Shown piece after piece: positions 54,490 to 63,926 of a stretch of DNA of 64,000 nt (the stretch's first letter is position 1; every line of letters begins with the position of its first letter). This DNA is from Lutibacter sp. B2. Its GTDB lineage: Bacteria; Bacillota; Clostridia; Peptostreptococcales; Thermotaleaceae. Made by a program: the position numbers and the translations under genes. The notes under the pieces are model-generated. The model did no database searches. It was not told where the DNA came from and saw only the letters and a list, made by a program, of their open reading frames with translations. Where the stretch lies: positions 59,485 to 123,484 of the forward strand of contig JADPRS010000005.1 of assembly GCA_015686845.1 (NCBI GenBank), written 5' to 3'.

Positions 54490-54558
54490 TACATGCCCAA
54501 AAGTGACTATTGTTCTAAAATAAACATATAAATATATTAGTGGGAAGGAGGGGAAAAT

Positions 54559-55797
54559 ATGAGTAAACCGATTTTAATTATAGATGCAGGACATGGAGGT
54601 AAAGACTCCGGAGGAGGTAGTAATAAATATTGGTTAGAAAAGAATTTTAGTCTAAAAATATCACTATATCAACATAAGAGATTTAAAGAACTAGGATTAG
54701 GGTGTGTACTGACAAGAGATGTTGATAAATATTTAAATTCAATAGACAGAACAAATATAGTGAAAAGTGCAGGTGCAAAATATTGTATATCAAATCATCT
54801 GAATTCTGGAGGAGGAGTAGGTGCAGAAACTATTCATAGCATTCATAATAAGGGTGAATTAGCTAAGATGATATTGAATGAAATTGTAAATACAGGACAA
54901 GTAAAAAGAAGAGTATTTACAAAAACTCTTAATAATAGTAAGGATATAGATTATTATTATATGCATCGTTTAACAGGTAACGTAGAAACTGTAATTATAG
55001 AGTATGGGTTTGCAGATCATAAAGAAGATACTATGAGATTGTTAGAAAATTGGGAGAAGTATGCAGAAGCAGTAGTTAAGGCTATATGTAAGTATACAGG
55101 GACATATTATAAAGAACCTGATTTTAAAAATCATATGTTAATACAAGATCAGATGGAGTCTAATGTATATCAAATGCAACAATGGGCTAAAAACAATAAG
55201 GCTACCTCAAAATTTGTATCTGCAGCTTTGTTCTATATAAAGTACGGAGAGTTGACAGGAATCAGAGGAGATGTTCTGTATTCTCAATCGGCAAAGGAAA
55301 CTGGATTTGGAAGGTATATGGGGAACGTATCAGAGGATATGAATAATTTTGCTGGAATAAAGATAAAAAGACCAACAGGGGATGAAAAATATGATCATGA
55401 AAGTTTTCTGAGTATGGATGATGGCGTGAGAGCACACTTTAATCATGTAGCTGCTTATATAGGAACCATACCTATTGGAGAGCCACATGATAGATATTAT
55501 GTGGTGAATTCCATGAGTTGGGCAGGAACCATTAGGTATGTAGAACAATTAGGTGGGAAATGGGCACCAAATATTAATTATGGGAAATCAATTATAAATG
55601 ATTATTTAGAACCTTTGTTACAAACAGATGTTTACGATTCAAATGAAACGGGTAATGAACATTGGGCATTAGACGTATTTAATAGATTGAATAGTGCTGG
55701 AATTACTGTTCATGAAAAACGTTTTGATGATTCTATAACAAGGGGAGAAGCTATGGCTCTAGTGTATAATCTTTATAAAGTAATGAAAAATATGTAA
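54559..55797 (+). CDS. N-acetylmuramoyl-L-alanine amidase - glucosaminidase - SLH-like cell-wall hydrolase, no signal peptide
   Basis: 412 residues. Amidase_3 domain (about 4-180) with zinc ligands in DAGHGGKDSGG, Glu in WLEKNFS, His in ISNHLNSG and catalytic Glu in IIEYGFADH. Glucosaminidase (FlgJ/LytG type) domain at about 215-355, catalytic Glu in SQSAKETGFGRYMG. The last 45 residues resemble one SLH module (HWALDVFNRLNSAGI ... SITRGEAMALVYNLYK). There is no signal peptide, as in phage endolysins or hydrolases released by mother-cell lysis, yet no phage genes surround it. AAGGAGGGG ribosome binding site. Confidence 0.88.
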   Translation: MSKPILIIDAGHGGKDSGGGSNKYWLEKNFSLKISLYQHKRFKELGLGCVLTRDVDKYLNSIDRTNIVKSAGAKYCISNHLNSGGGVGAETIHSIHNKGELAKMILNEIVNTGQVKRRVFTKTLNNSKDIDYYYMHRLTGNVETVIIEYGFADHKEDTMRLLENWEKYAEAVVKAICKYTGTYYKEPDFKNHMLIQDQMESNVYQMQQWAKNNKATSKFVSAALFYIKYGELTGIRGDVLYSQSAKETGFGRYMGNVSEDMNNFAGIKIKRPTGDEKYDHESFLSMDDGVRAHFNHVAAYIGTIPIGEPHDRYYVVNSMSWAGTIRYVEQLGGKWAPNINYGKSIINDYLEPLLQTDVYDSNETGNEHWALDVFNRLNSAGITVHEKRFDDSITRGEAMALVYNLYKVMKNM

Positions 55798-55828
55798 AAA
55801 GAATTGGGAGGATCACCCCAATTCTTTT
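55797..55828. terminator. Convergent terminator
   Basis: Stem AAAAGAATTGGG/CCCAATTCTTTT, usable for the hydrolase and for the small minus-strand gene. Confidence 0.8.
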
Positions 55829-55836
55829 ATTGAAAT

Positions 55837-56031
55837 TTAGCAGCCACCGAAAAATGATCCTAGATAAGGTTGGCAGAATAAGACTACTAGTAATAAGAAG
55901 AAGAATAGTAAACTGTCACTGCTGCCAAATAATCCTCCAAGAGGGCCTTGGAACAATACTACTAGTAACAAGAAAAAGAATAATAAACTGTCATCACAAC
56001 CACCAAATAAACCACCTTGTTTTTCAGCCAT
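55837..56031 (-). CDS. Small hydrophobic protein built of two repeats
   Basis: 64 residues. Two almost identical blocks (about 8-27 and 34-53), each with a hydrophobic run SLLFFFLLLVVLF after an FG--DS motif, with Gly/Cys at both ends. Very strong AAAGGAGGTG ribosome binding site and correct spacing. It resembles short Gly/Phe/Leu-rich clostridial and bacillar proteins associated with spores or membranes; exact family not identified. Nucleotide repeats mirror the protein repeat, so it arose by tandem duplication of a single unit. Its hydrophobic helices could insert as a hairpin in membrane. Confidence 0.75.
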   Translation of the reverse strand: MAEKQGGLFGGCDDSLLFFFLLLVVLFQGPLGGLFGSSDSLLFFFLLLVVLFCQPYLGSFFGGC

Positions 56032-56249
56032 TTAATAACACCTCCTTTACTGGTTATGTAAGGGAAACTGTTGTTTAGTATTTTCTAATATAAAGTATGC
56101 AAATTAAAGGATATGTGTTACAAGTATGAATTTTTTCTTCAAAATACTTGAGGAATTCAGCTGGATATCTTATAATTGAATAATTATTAATTGTGTAAAC
56201 AGAAAATTTACATATATTTTACTGATTTTAATGAAGGTGAGGCGATCCT

Positions 56250-59200
56250 ATGAAAAAGTTTAAAAGAATTCTAGTGGCAAATAGAGGTGAGATTGCTATT
56301 AGAATATTTAGAGCATGTAGTGAACTTGGTATTCGTACAGTGGCAATTTATTCTGATGAAGATAAAAATTCTTTATTTAGAACAAAAGCAGATGAGTCTT
56401 ATTTAATAGGAAGAAATAAGGGACCCGTTGAAGCATATTTAAATATGGAGGAAATTATTAACGTTGCAGTTAAAAAAGGTGTAGATGCAATACATCCTGG
56501 ATATGGATTTTTATCTGAAAATACGGAATTTGCAAGAAAGTGTGAAGAAGCAGGAATTGTATTTATAGGTCCAACGCATGTAATGATGGATCAATTAGGA
56601 GATAAAATAAAATCGAAAATGGTTTCAAGTCGTGTGGGCGTGCCTACTATTCCAGGTGTAGAAAAAGCAGTTACATCAGAGGAAGAAGCGAAAAAATTTG
56701 CAGATTTTTGTGGATATCCTGTTATTTTAAAAGCCGCTGCTGGTGGTGGTGGTAGAGGGATGAGGATTGTTAGAAAAGAAGAAGATTTAATTAAAGAGTT
56801 TTATAGTGCAAAAAATGAAGCAAAAAAAGCTTTTGGAATAGATGATATGTTTATTGAGAAATATTTAGAAAAGCCTAAACATATTGAAGTACAGATTTTA
56901 GGGGATGCATATGGAAATGTTGTACATCTTTATGAAAGAGATTGTTCCATTCAGAGAAGACATCAAAAAGTAATTGAATTTACTCCAGCACTATGTATTT
57001 CACAAGAACTAAGAGAAAGAATTTGTAATGATGCATTAAAGATTGCTAAAGCTGTAGATTATAGAAATGCAGGTACGGTAGAGTTCTTAGTAGATCTGCA
57101 TGGAAATCATTATTTTATAGAAATGAATCCAAGAATTCAGGTAGAACATACAGTTACAGAATTGGTTACAGGAATAGATATTGTACAAAGTCAAATTTTA
57201 GTTGCACAGGGATATTCCCTAGATTCAAAAGAGATCGGAATTAGTAGTCAAGATGATATTCAAATAAGAGGATACTCTATACAATGCAGGGTGACAACAG
57301 AAGATCCATTAAATAATTTTGCACCTGATACTGGAAAAATAGATACTTATAGAACTGGATCAGGATATGGAATTAGACTAGATGGAGGAAGTGGATTTAC
57401 AGGTTCTGTAATTAGTCCATATTATGATAGTTTGTTAGTAAAAGTAAGTTCTTGGGCAAGAACTTTTGAAGATGCAACAAGAAAAGTAAATCGTGCTATT
57501 AAAGAAATGAAAATAAGAGGCGTAAAAACAAATGCTGCCTTTTTAATTAATGTATTAAATCATGAAGATTTTAAAGCAGGAAGATGTGATACTGGCTTTA
57601 TAGCAGATAATCAAGAATTGTTTGATATTATACCTAAAAAAGATATTGAGTTGAAGGTGTTAACTTTCATTGGTGAAAAAGTAATAAATGAAACGAAGGG
57701 AAATAAAAAAGACTTTGATGTTCCAGTCGTTCCAAGAGTAGAAAATAAAAAATTATTTGGAACAAAGCAAATATTAGATACAGAGGGTGCGGTAGGCGTA
57801 GTTAATTGGATTAAAAACCAAAAAAAATTACTACTTACAGACACAACTATGAGAGATGCACATCAGTCTCTTATGGCGACTAGAATGAGAACGCAAGATA
57901 TGGTGAAGATCAGTCAGGCTACATCTGTTTTAGCAAAAGATTTGTTTTCTATAGAAATGTGGGGAGGAGCTACATTTGATGTTGCTTATAGATTTTTAAA
58001 AGAATCTCCATGGAAGAGACTTGAAGAAATCAGAGAAAAAGTACCAAATGTTTTATTACAAATGTTAATTAGAGGTGCGAATGGAGTAGGATATAAAAAT
58101 TATCCAGATAACGTAATTAGAGAACTGATTAAAGAATCTGCTAATAAAGGCATCGATGTATTTAGAATATTTGACTCTTTAAACTGGTTAAAAGGAATGG
58201 AAGTTGCTATAGATGAAGTGTTAAGAAGTGGAAAGATCGCTGAAACTTGTATTTGTTATACAGGAGATATTTTAGATACTAGAAGAGATAAATATACATT
58301 AGATTATTATGTTAAAATGGCAAAAGAAATAGAGAAGACAGGTTCGCATATATTGGGAATTAAAGATATGGCTGCACTTCTTAAACCCCATTCAGCTTAT
58401 AAGCTGATCAAAGCATTAAAGCAAGAAATAAGTATGCCGATTCACTTACACACCCATGATACGAGTGGGAATGGGGTAGCAACAATATTAATGGCTACGG
58501 AAGCAGGCGTAGATATAGTGGATACCGCATTTGATAGTATGTCAGGACTGACTAGTCAGCCTGCACTTAATTCAGTAGTAGCAGCCCTTGAAAATACGGA
58601 AAGAGATACAAAAATAAAATTAGATGATCTTCAAAAAATATCAGATTATTGGGTATCTGTAAGACCTGTATATGAACAATTTGAATCGGGTTTAAAATCA
58701 GGAACAACAGAAATTTATAAATATGAACTTCCTGGAGGACAATATTCGAATTTAAAACCTCAGGTAGAAAGCTTCGGATTAGGACATAGATTTAGTGAAG
58801 TAAAAGAAATGTATAAAAAGGTAAATACCATGCTTGGAGATATTATTAAGGTAACGCCTTCCTCTAAAGCGGTAGGAGATATGGCTATATTTATGGTTCA
58901 AAATGATTTGACACCAGAAAATATCTATGAAAAAGGAACAGATTTAGCATTTCCAGATTCAATCGTTGCGTATTTTAAAGGTATGATGGGGCAACCAATG
59001 GGTGGATTCCCTGAAAAACTACAAAAATTAGTATTAAAGGGAGCAGAACCTATTACTTGTAGACCAGGAGAATTATTGGAACCAGAGGATTTTAAGGTAA
59101 TAGAAAAACATTTATCTGATAAATTTAATATTACACCTACGAAGGAAGATATGGTTAGTTACTCTTTATATCCAAAGGTGTTTGAAGAGTATTTAACATA

Positions 59201-59678
59201 CCTAAAAGAAAACGGAGATTTTAGCAAGATGGGTAGTGATATCTATTTCCACGGTTTAAAAGAGGGCGAAACTTGTCAGGTGGAAATTGCAGAAGGAAAG
59301 GTTCTAATCATAAAATTGTTAGAAATTGGAAAACTGGATGAAGAAGGAAATAGAACGGTTATATTTGAAGTAAATGATAGCAGAAGAGCAATAAAAATAA
59401 AAGACAAAGATAGTTTTGTTCAACATGATGTTGCTTATAAACAAATGGCTGACTCTAATAATCCATTAGAAGTGGGTGCAAGCATTCCGGGAACGGTAGC
59501 AAAACTCCTTGTAAAAGAAGGGGAAGAAGTAGAAGAAAATCAAACGATTGCTATAATTGAGGCAATGAAAATGGAAACGAATATTGTATCATCTGTAAAA
59601 GCGAAAGTAGAATCTATCATCGTTAAAGAGGGCCAGCAAATTGAGACTGGAGAATTATTGATAAAGTTACATCAATAA
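56250..59678 (+). CDS. pyc: Pyruvate carboxylase
   Basis: 1142 residues, full-length single-chain enzyme. Biotin carboxylase domain (1-450: ILVANRGEIAIRIFRA, ATP loop AAGGGGRGMRIV, HQKVIEFTPA), carboxyltransferase barrel (about 525-830: TTMRDAHQSLMATRMRT, EMWGGATFDVAYRF, HLHTHDTSGNG), PYC tetramerisation/allosteric region, and the biotinyl domain with EAMKMET (biotinylated Lys1107). Converts pyruvate and bicarbonate to oxaloacetate. Start behind GAGGTGAGG. Single gene with its own terminator. Confidence 0.97.
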   Translation: MKKFKRILVANRGEIAIRIFRACSELGIRTVAIYSDEDKNSLFRTKADESYLIGRNKGPVEAYLNMEEIINVAVKKGVDAIHPGYGFLSENTEFARKCEEAGIVFIGPTHVMMDQLGDKIKSKMVSSRVGVPTIPGVEKAVTSEEEAKKFADFCGYPVILKAAAGGGGRGMRIVRKEEDLIKEFYSAKNEAKKAFGIDDMFIEKYLEKPKHIEVQILGDAYGNVVHLYERDCSIQRRHQKVIEFTPALCISQELRERICNDALKIAKAVDYRNAGTVEFLVDLHGNHYFIEMNPRIQVEHTVTELVTGIDIVQSQILVAQGYSLDSKEIGISSQDDIQIRGYSIQCRVTTEDPLNNFAPDTGKIDTYRTGSGYGIRLDGGSGFTGSVISPYYDSLLVKVSSWARTFEDATRKVNRAIKEMKIRGVKTNAAFLINVLNHEDFKAGRCDTGFIADNQELFDIIPKKDIELKVLTFIGEKVINETKGNKKDFDVPVVPRVENKKLFGTKQILDTEGAVGVVNWIKNQKKLLLTDTTMRDAHQSLMATRMRTQDMVKISQATSVLAKDLFSIEMWGGATFDVAYRFLKESPWKRLEEIREKVPNVLLQMLIRGANGVGYKNYPDNVIRELIKESANKGIDVFRIFDSLNWLKGMEVAIDEVLRSGKIAETCICYTGDILDTRRDKYTLDYYVKMAKEIEKTGSHILGIKDMAALLKPHSAYKLIKALKQEISMPIHLHTHDTSGNGVATILMATEAGVDIVDTAFDSMSGLTSQPALNSVVAALENTERDTKIKLDDLQKISDYWVSVRPVYEQFESGLKSGTTEIYKYELPGGQYSNLKPQVESFGLGHRFSEVKEMYKKVNTMLGDIIKVTPSSKAVGDMAIFMVQNDLTPENIYEKGTDLAFPDSIVAYFKGMMGQPMGGFPEKLQKLVLKGAEPITCRPGELLEPEDFKVIEKHLSDKFNITPTKEDMVSYSLYPKVFEEYLTYLKENGDFSKMGSDIYFHGLKEGETCQVEIAEGKVLIIKLLEIGKLDEEGNRTVIFEVNDSRRAIKIKDKDSFVQHDVAYKQMADSNNPLEVGASIPGTVAKLLVKEGEEVEENQTIAIIEAMKMETNIVSSVKAKVESIIVKEGQQIETGELLIKLHQ

Positions 59679-59685
59679 TTTAATC

Positions 59686-59730
59686 AAAAAGAGCAATCAC
59701 CTGCATTTTAGACAGGTGATTGCTCTTTTT
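59686..59730. terminator. Convergent terminator of pyc and the rubredoxin-fusion gene
   Basis: Perfect 18-bp stem (59686-59703 with 59713-59730), 9-nt loop. Confidence 0.85.
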
Positions 59731-59740
59731 TGAAGAATTA

Positions 59741-61057
59741 CTATGCATTCATAAGTTTAATCATATCTTGTAATAAAGTTTGATCTTCATATGCCTTAAT
59801 CATATTAATAGATTTAGAAACATCACCCATTAAAACTCCACCTACAAATGAATCGTTGTTAAAATACATTTTTTGATATATGTTGTTATTTAAATCTGTC
59901 ATTTCAGTTGTTTTGTAAGATTTATTTTCATCACTTCCAATATCCCCTATAGAGAATACGTTAATATTCATACCTTGGAATGAAACTACAGGTGTTATGG
60001 TTTTATATGTCATAGAACCACCTACTACATTGGCACCAGCAACTTTTCCTTGTAGGGTTGCTTCTTCCCATAGGGCAAAGTTTATTCCATCAAATTCAGC
60101 CACATCACCGCAGGCATAAATGTCTTCATCACTAGTTTTCATAGTCTCATCAACCAATACACCTCTGTTCGTATCAATCAAAGCATCTTTTGCTAATTGA
60201 ATATTTGCTCTAACACCAGCTGAAATAATAACTAAATCACATTCTATGAGCTGTCCGTCTTTTGTTTCTACCCCTGTTACATGTCCATCGCCTAAGATAG
60301 ATGCTACAGAAGTTCCTTTTACCATATGAATAGATTCTTTTTGTATGTTTTTTTCAAGGAGATCAGAACCTAAAAGATCTAATTGTCTTGGAAGTAATCT
60401 ATTGGCCATTTCAATGACAGTAATATTAAGTCCAAGTTTTTTTAATGTCCATGCAGTTTCAAGACCTAGAATGCCGCCTCCAATGATTACGGCTTTAGTA
60501 GATTTAGAAGAAAATTCTTTGATTGTGTTTACATCATGGAAGTTTCTCAATGTGAAAACACCTGTTTTATCAAAACCATTAATAGGTGGCACAAAATTGT
60601 TACTACCATTGGCAAGAACTAATTTATCATATGATGTAGTTTCATTATTAGATAATATTATTTTTTTCTCATTGGGCATTATTTTAGTAACTGTAGTACC
60701 TAACGTTACTTTAATATTGTTTTCATCGTACCATTCTTGAGGATGTAGATAAAAATCTTTTTCTGTTGAATTTGCTAAGAAGTTTTTAGTCAGGTTCGGT
60801 CTATAGTATCCGAGAATCTCTTCATTACTAATCATCTCGATAGAGCATACTTTGTTTCTTTCTCTTATAGCTTCTGCTGCAGAAGTACCTGCACCATTAT
60901 TTCCTATGATGATGATTTTTTCAGTTGTGGTTGATTCAAAATCAATTGTTTCTTTTTTTATATTTACAAATTGATCCTTTCCTACGCCGCAAACAGGACA
61001 AATATCAGGCGGTTGATCTCCTTCAAATATTTCACCACAAACTACACATTTCCACAT
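59741..61057 (-). CDS. Rubredoxin-fused NADH:rubredoxin oxidoreductase-like flavoprotein
   Basis: 438 residues. The N-terminal rubredoxin-like knot ([10 protein letters not shown] ... PDICPVCG, about 1-35) is followed by a pyridine-nucleotide disulfide-family FAD/NAD domain: [49 protein letters not shown], and the second FAD site [15 protein letters not shown]. Related to NADH:rubredoxin oxidoreductases and nitrite reductase large-subunit N-domains. Probable role: passing electrons from NADH through its own rubredoxin to oxygen- or peroxide-reducing proteins; acceptor not encoded nearby. GGAGG ribosome binding site. Confidence 0.88.
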   Translation of the reverse strand: MWKCVVCGEIFEGDQPPDICPVCGVGKDQFVNIKKETIDFESTTTEKIIIIGNNGAGTSAAEAIRERNKVCSIEMISNEEILGYYRPNLTKNFLANSTEKDFYLHPQEWYDENNIKVTLGTTVTKIMPNEKKIILSNNETTSYDKLVLANGSNNFVPPINGFDKTGVFTLRNFHDVNTIKEFSSKSTKAVIIGGGILGLETAWTLKKLGLNITVIEMANRLLPRQLDLLGSDLLEKNIQKESIHMVKGTSVASILGDGHVTGVETKDGQLIECDLVIISAGVRANIQLAKDALIDTNRGVLVDETMKTSDEDIYACGDVAEFDGINFALWEEATLQGKVAGANVVGGSMTYKTITPVVSFQGMNINVFSIGDIGSDENKSYKTTEMTDLNNNIYQKMYFNNDSFVGGVLMGDVSKSINMIKAYEDQTLLQDMIKLMNA

Positions 61058-61332
61058 TTATAATTCCTCCCTATTGTATAATAAAACGTTTTTAGCCTCT
61101 TGTTCTTTATGTTTCATAGGAACTTTTTTGGATAAAATACTATTTGTTATCATACTATATATACCCTTTTAGAGAAAAATAAACATATAATTATATATTA
61201 GTATTTGTAGAAATCATTTTAAATATATAAAATAAATTTTATGGGTAAGACTACAGTTAGTGGATATAAAATAAGTATAAGGTTTTTTACAGAAAGTAAA
61301 TAATCATATAAATTTTAGTATGAGGTGATAAT

Positions 61333-62736
61333 ATGGGAAAATTATTGGGCACATATCTAATGCCACATCCCCCTATAATGCTTAAAGAAATTGGGATGGG
61401 TGAAGAACGGAAAATTCAAGATACAATAGATGCATGTAATAAGATTGGTGAAGAAATAAAAAAATTAAAGCCAGACACGATTATAGTAGTAACGCCTCAT
61501 GGAACAGTATTTAGCGATGCCATGGCAATAACTTATGATTATAGGATAAGTGGAAGCTTATCCAAATTTGGTGCATCTGATGTGGAATTTGATTTTAATA
61601 TAAATAGAGACTTGACGGATAAAATATGTACATATGCACATAAGGATAATATTCTAGTAGCAAGAATTAATGGTAAAACAGCTATTCAATATGAAGTAGA
61701 ATATGAACTTGATCATGGCGTTATGGTACCATTATATTTTGTGAAAGATAAATATAATGACTTTAATATAGTGCATATAACCTATGGAATGCTTCCTAAA
61801 ATGAGTTTGTACAAATTTGGAAGGTGTATTAAAAAAGCAATAGAGGAAAGTGATCTAAATGCAGTGTTTATAGCAAGTGGAGATCTATCGCATAAATTAA
61901 AGAATGAAGGTCCTTATGAATATAGTTCATATGGAGAAAAATTTGATAAAGAAATTATTTCTTTACTTCAAAATGGAGATGTAATGGGCGTATTTAGTAT
62001 GGACAATAGGATGATAGAAGAAGCAAGCGAATGTGGACTAAGATCCATTTATATGATGCTTGGGGTCATGAATAAATGTGATATAAAAGGTGATCTTTTA
62101 TCATATGAAGGACCTTTTGGAGTAGGCTATGGCGTTATGAGATTTGAATGTAGAGATGTTGAATTAGATATGTATAAAGAGATGATTAATAAAAGGGAAA
62201 AAGAATATGAAGAGAGAATAAAAAATGCTGATCCTTATGTTCGGCTTGCGCGTGAAAGTTTAATATATTATTTAATACATGGAGAGCATTTGAATATTCC
62301 GAATTATGTTGTAGACGAAATGAAAGAGGAAGCAAGGGGTGTGTTTATATCATTGAAAATTGATGGTCAGTTAAGAGGCTGTATAGGAACAATGCTTCCA
62401 ATGACAGAAAGCATAGCTAGTGAAATAATTAGAAATGCCATAGAAGCAGGGCAGAGTGATCCACGATTCGCACCAGTAAAAGAAGAAGAATTAAAAGATA
62501 TAAGTTTCTCAGTAGATGTACTTACCAAGCCTGAGATTTCTAATAAAGAAGAATTAGACCCTAAAAAATATGGAGTAGTGGTAAGACATAGTGGCAAGAC
62601 CGGTGTATTACTTCCTGATTTAGAAGGAATAGATACGGTAGAGCAACAGTTAAGTATAGCCCTTCAAAAAGGAGGAATAAGTACATCACAAGATTATACT
62701 ATAGAAAAGTTTGAAGTAATAAGACATAAAGAATAG
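61333..62736 (+). CDS. amrB: Memo (LigB-like) - AMMECR1 fusion protein, AmmeMemoRadiSam system B+A
   Basis: 467 residues. Residues 1-270: a class III extradiol-dioxygenase-like fold of the Memo family (GTYLMPHPPIMLKEIG, VVTPHGTVFSDA, FIASGDLSHKLKNEGPY), with His residues that could bind a metal. Residues 290-467: AMMECR1 domain (ARGVFISLKIDGQLRGCIGT, AGQSDPRFAPVKEEEL). The next gene is the radical SAM partner. The three-part set is widespread in anaerobes and archaea, and its reaction remains unknown to me. In many genomes A and B are separate; here they are one chain. GAGGTGATA before the ATG. Confidence 0.92.
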   Translation: MGKLLGTYLMPHPPIMLKEIGMGEERKIQDTIDACNKIGEEIKKLKPDTIIVVTPHGTVFSDAMAITYDYRISGSLSKFGASDVEFDFNINRDLTDKICTYAHKDNILVARINGKTAIQYEVEYELDHGVMVPLYFVKDKYNDFNIVHITYGMLPKMSLYKFGRCIKKAIEESDLNAVFIASGDLSHKLKNEGPYEYSSYGEKFDKEIISLLQNGDVMGVFSMDNRMIEEASECGLRSIYMMLGVMNKCDIKGDLLSYEGPFGVGYGVMRFECRDVELDMYKEMINKREKEYEERIKNADPYVRLARESLIYYLIHGEHLNIPNYVVDEMKEEARGVFISLKIDGQLRGCIGTMLPMTESIASEIIRNAIEAGQSDPRFAPVKEEELKDISFSVDVLTKPEISNKEELDPKKYGVVVRHSGKTGVLLPDLEGIDTVEQQLSIALQKGGISTSQDYTIEKFEVIRHKE

Positions 62737-62745
62737 GAGGATATT

Positions 62746-63732
62746 ATGATTCATGATGCATTGTTTTATGAAAATGTGAATGATAAAATACACTGCTTTT
62801 TATGTCCTCATAATTGTGTGATAGGTCATGATAGCTATGGATTATGCACAGTTAGGGGGAATAAAGGTGGCAAGTTAAAAACGATAAATTATGGGGAGGT
62901 GGCATCTGTAAATCAAGACCCTATAGAAAAAAAGCCATTATACCACTTTAAACCGTCTAGTATGGTTCTATCAGTAGGAAGTTTTGGATGTAATTTTGCA
63001 TGTGCGTTTTGCCAAAATTATTCTATATCTCAAAATAAGGCAAAAAGTGAATATGTATCGCCACATAAATTAGTAGAGATTTGTTCTAGTCTTACTAATA
63101 ATGTAGGGATAGCTTTTACTTATAATGAACCTACTATATGGTATGAATATGTTTATGAAACATCAAAGATATTGAAAAAAGAGAATCCTAATAAATCTAT
63201 TGTATTAGTAACGGATGGATATATACAGAAAAAACCATTAGAAAAATTACTTCCTTATGTGGATGCTATGAATATAGATTTAAAAAGCTTTAATGATGAA
63301 TACTATAAAAATATATGTAGAGGCAGATTACAGCCAGTGTTAGAGACTATAGCGTTAGCTTCTAAACATTGTCATGTAGAGATAACAACACTTATGGTAA
63401 ATGGCTTGAATGATTCTATGGATGAAATAGAAAAAATATCTTCTTTTATAGCGAACATAGATAAAAATATTCCACTTCACCTAAGTCGATATTTTCCTAC
63501 TTATAAAATGAAACAACCACCTACAGATATAAATGTGATGCTAAGTGCAAACAAAAAGGCAATGGAATATTTAAATCATGTGTACTTAGGCAATGTTCCT
63601 AATTTAGACAATTCTACTTATTGTCCGGAGTGTAAGGAATTATTAATTGAGAGAAGTGCCATGAATTCTAAATTATATGTAGACAATAATAGTTGTCCTA
63701 AATGTGGATTTAAATTAAATATAGTATTTTAA
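62746..63732 (+). CDS. amrS: AmmeMemoRadiSam system radical SAM protein
   Basis: 328 residues. Radical SAM cluster CNFACAFCQNYS (CX3CX2C), N-terminal Cys-rich region CFLCPHNCVI ... GLCTVRGN, C-terminal zinc-like motif CPECKELL ... CPKCGFKLN. AmrS-type relative of pyruvate formate-lyase-activating enzymes. It follows the Memo-AMMECR1 gene after 9 nt behind AGGAGG, so both are translated together. No glycyl radical enzyme gene is near, so activation of such an enzyme is not supported. Confidence 0.93.
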   Translation: MIHDALFYENVNDKIHCFLCPHNCVIGHDSYGLCTVRGNKGGKLKTINYGEVASVNQDPIEKKPLYHFKPSSMVLSVGSFGCNFACAFCQNYSISQNKAKSEYVSPHKLVEICSSLTNNVGIAFTYNEPTIWYEYVYETSKILKKENPNKSIVLVTDGYIQKKPLEKLLPYVDAMNIDLKSFNDEYYKNICRGRLQPVLETIALASKHCHVEITTLMVNGLNDSMDEIEKISSFIANIDKNIPLHLSRYFPTYKMKQPPTDINVMLSANKKAMEYLNHVYLGNVPNLDNSTYCPECKELLIERSAMNSKLYVDNNSCPKCGFKLNIVF

Positions 63733-63805
63733 TGTTTAAATAAAAGAAATAAATATTATTCTTGGATATAACTTTAAATTACATGTATATTTTTGAAAAA
63801 AGGTA

Positions 63806-63834
63806 TTGACATTGTATTTCTAATGTGATAATAT
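63806..63834 (+). promoter_or_regulatory. rRNA promoter P1
   Basis: TTGACA (63806-63811), 17-bp spacer, TAATAT (63829-63834), preceded by an A-rich stretch that could act as UP element. Confidence 0.8.
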
Positions 63835-63891
63835 TTGTTATGTTGTCGAAACAAACACGTTGAAGTGAAAAAAACAAAGTCGAAAAAAGAC

Positions 63892-63920
63892 TTGACAGAC
63901 AACAAATGAAATGTTAAGAT
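63892..63920 (+). promoter_or_regulatory. rRNA promoter P2
   Basis: TTGACA (63892-63897), 17-bp spacer, TAAGAT (63915-63920), 86 bp after P1. Tandem consensus promoters without a coding frame behind them are typical of rrn operons. Confidence 0.8.
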
Positions 63921-63926
63921 AATCAA

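Noticed and set aside
55830..56078. Plus-strand frame antisense to the small repeat protein
   Set aside because: No ribosome binding site and low-quality composition; the minus-strand gene has an excellent one.
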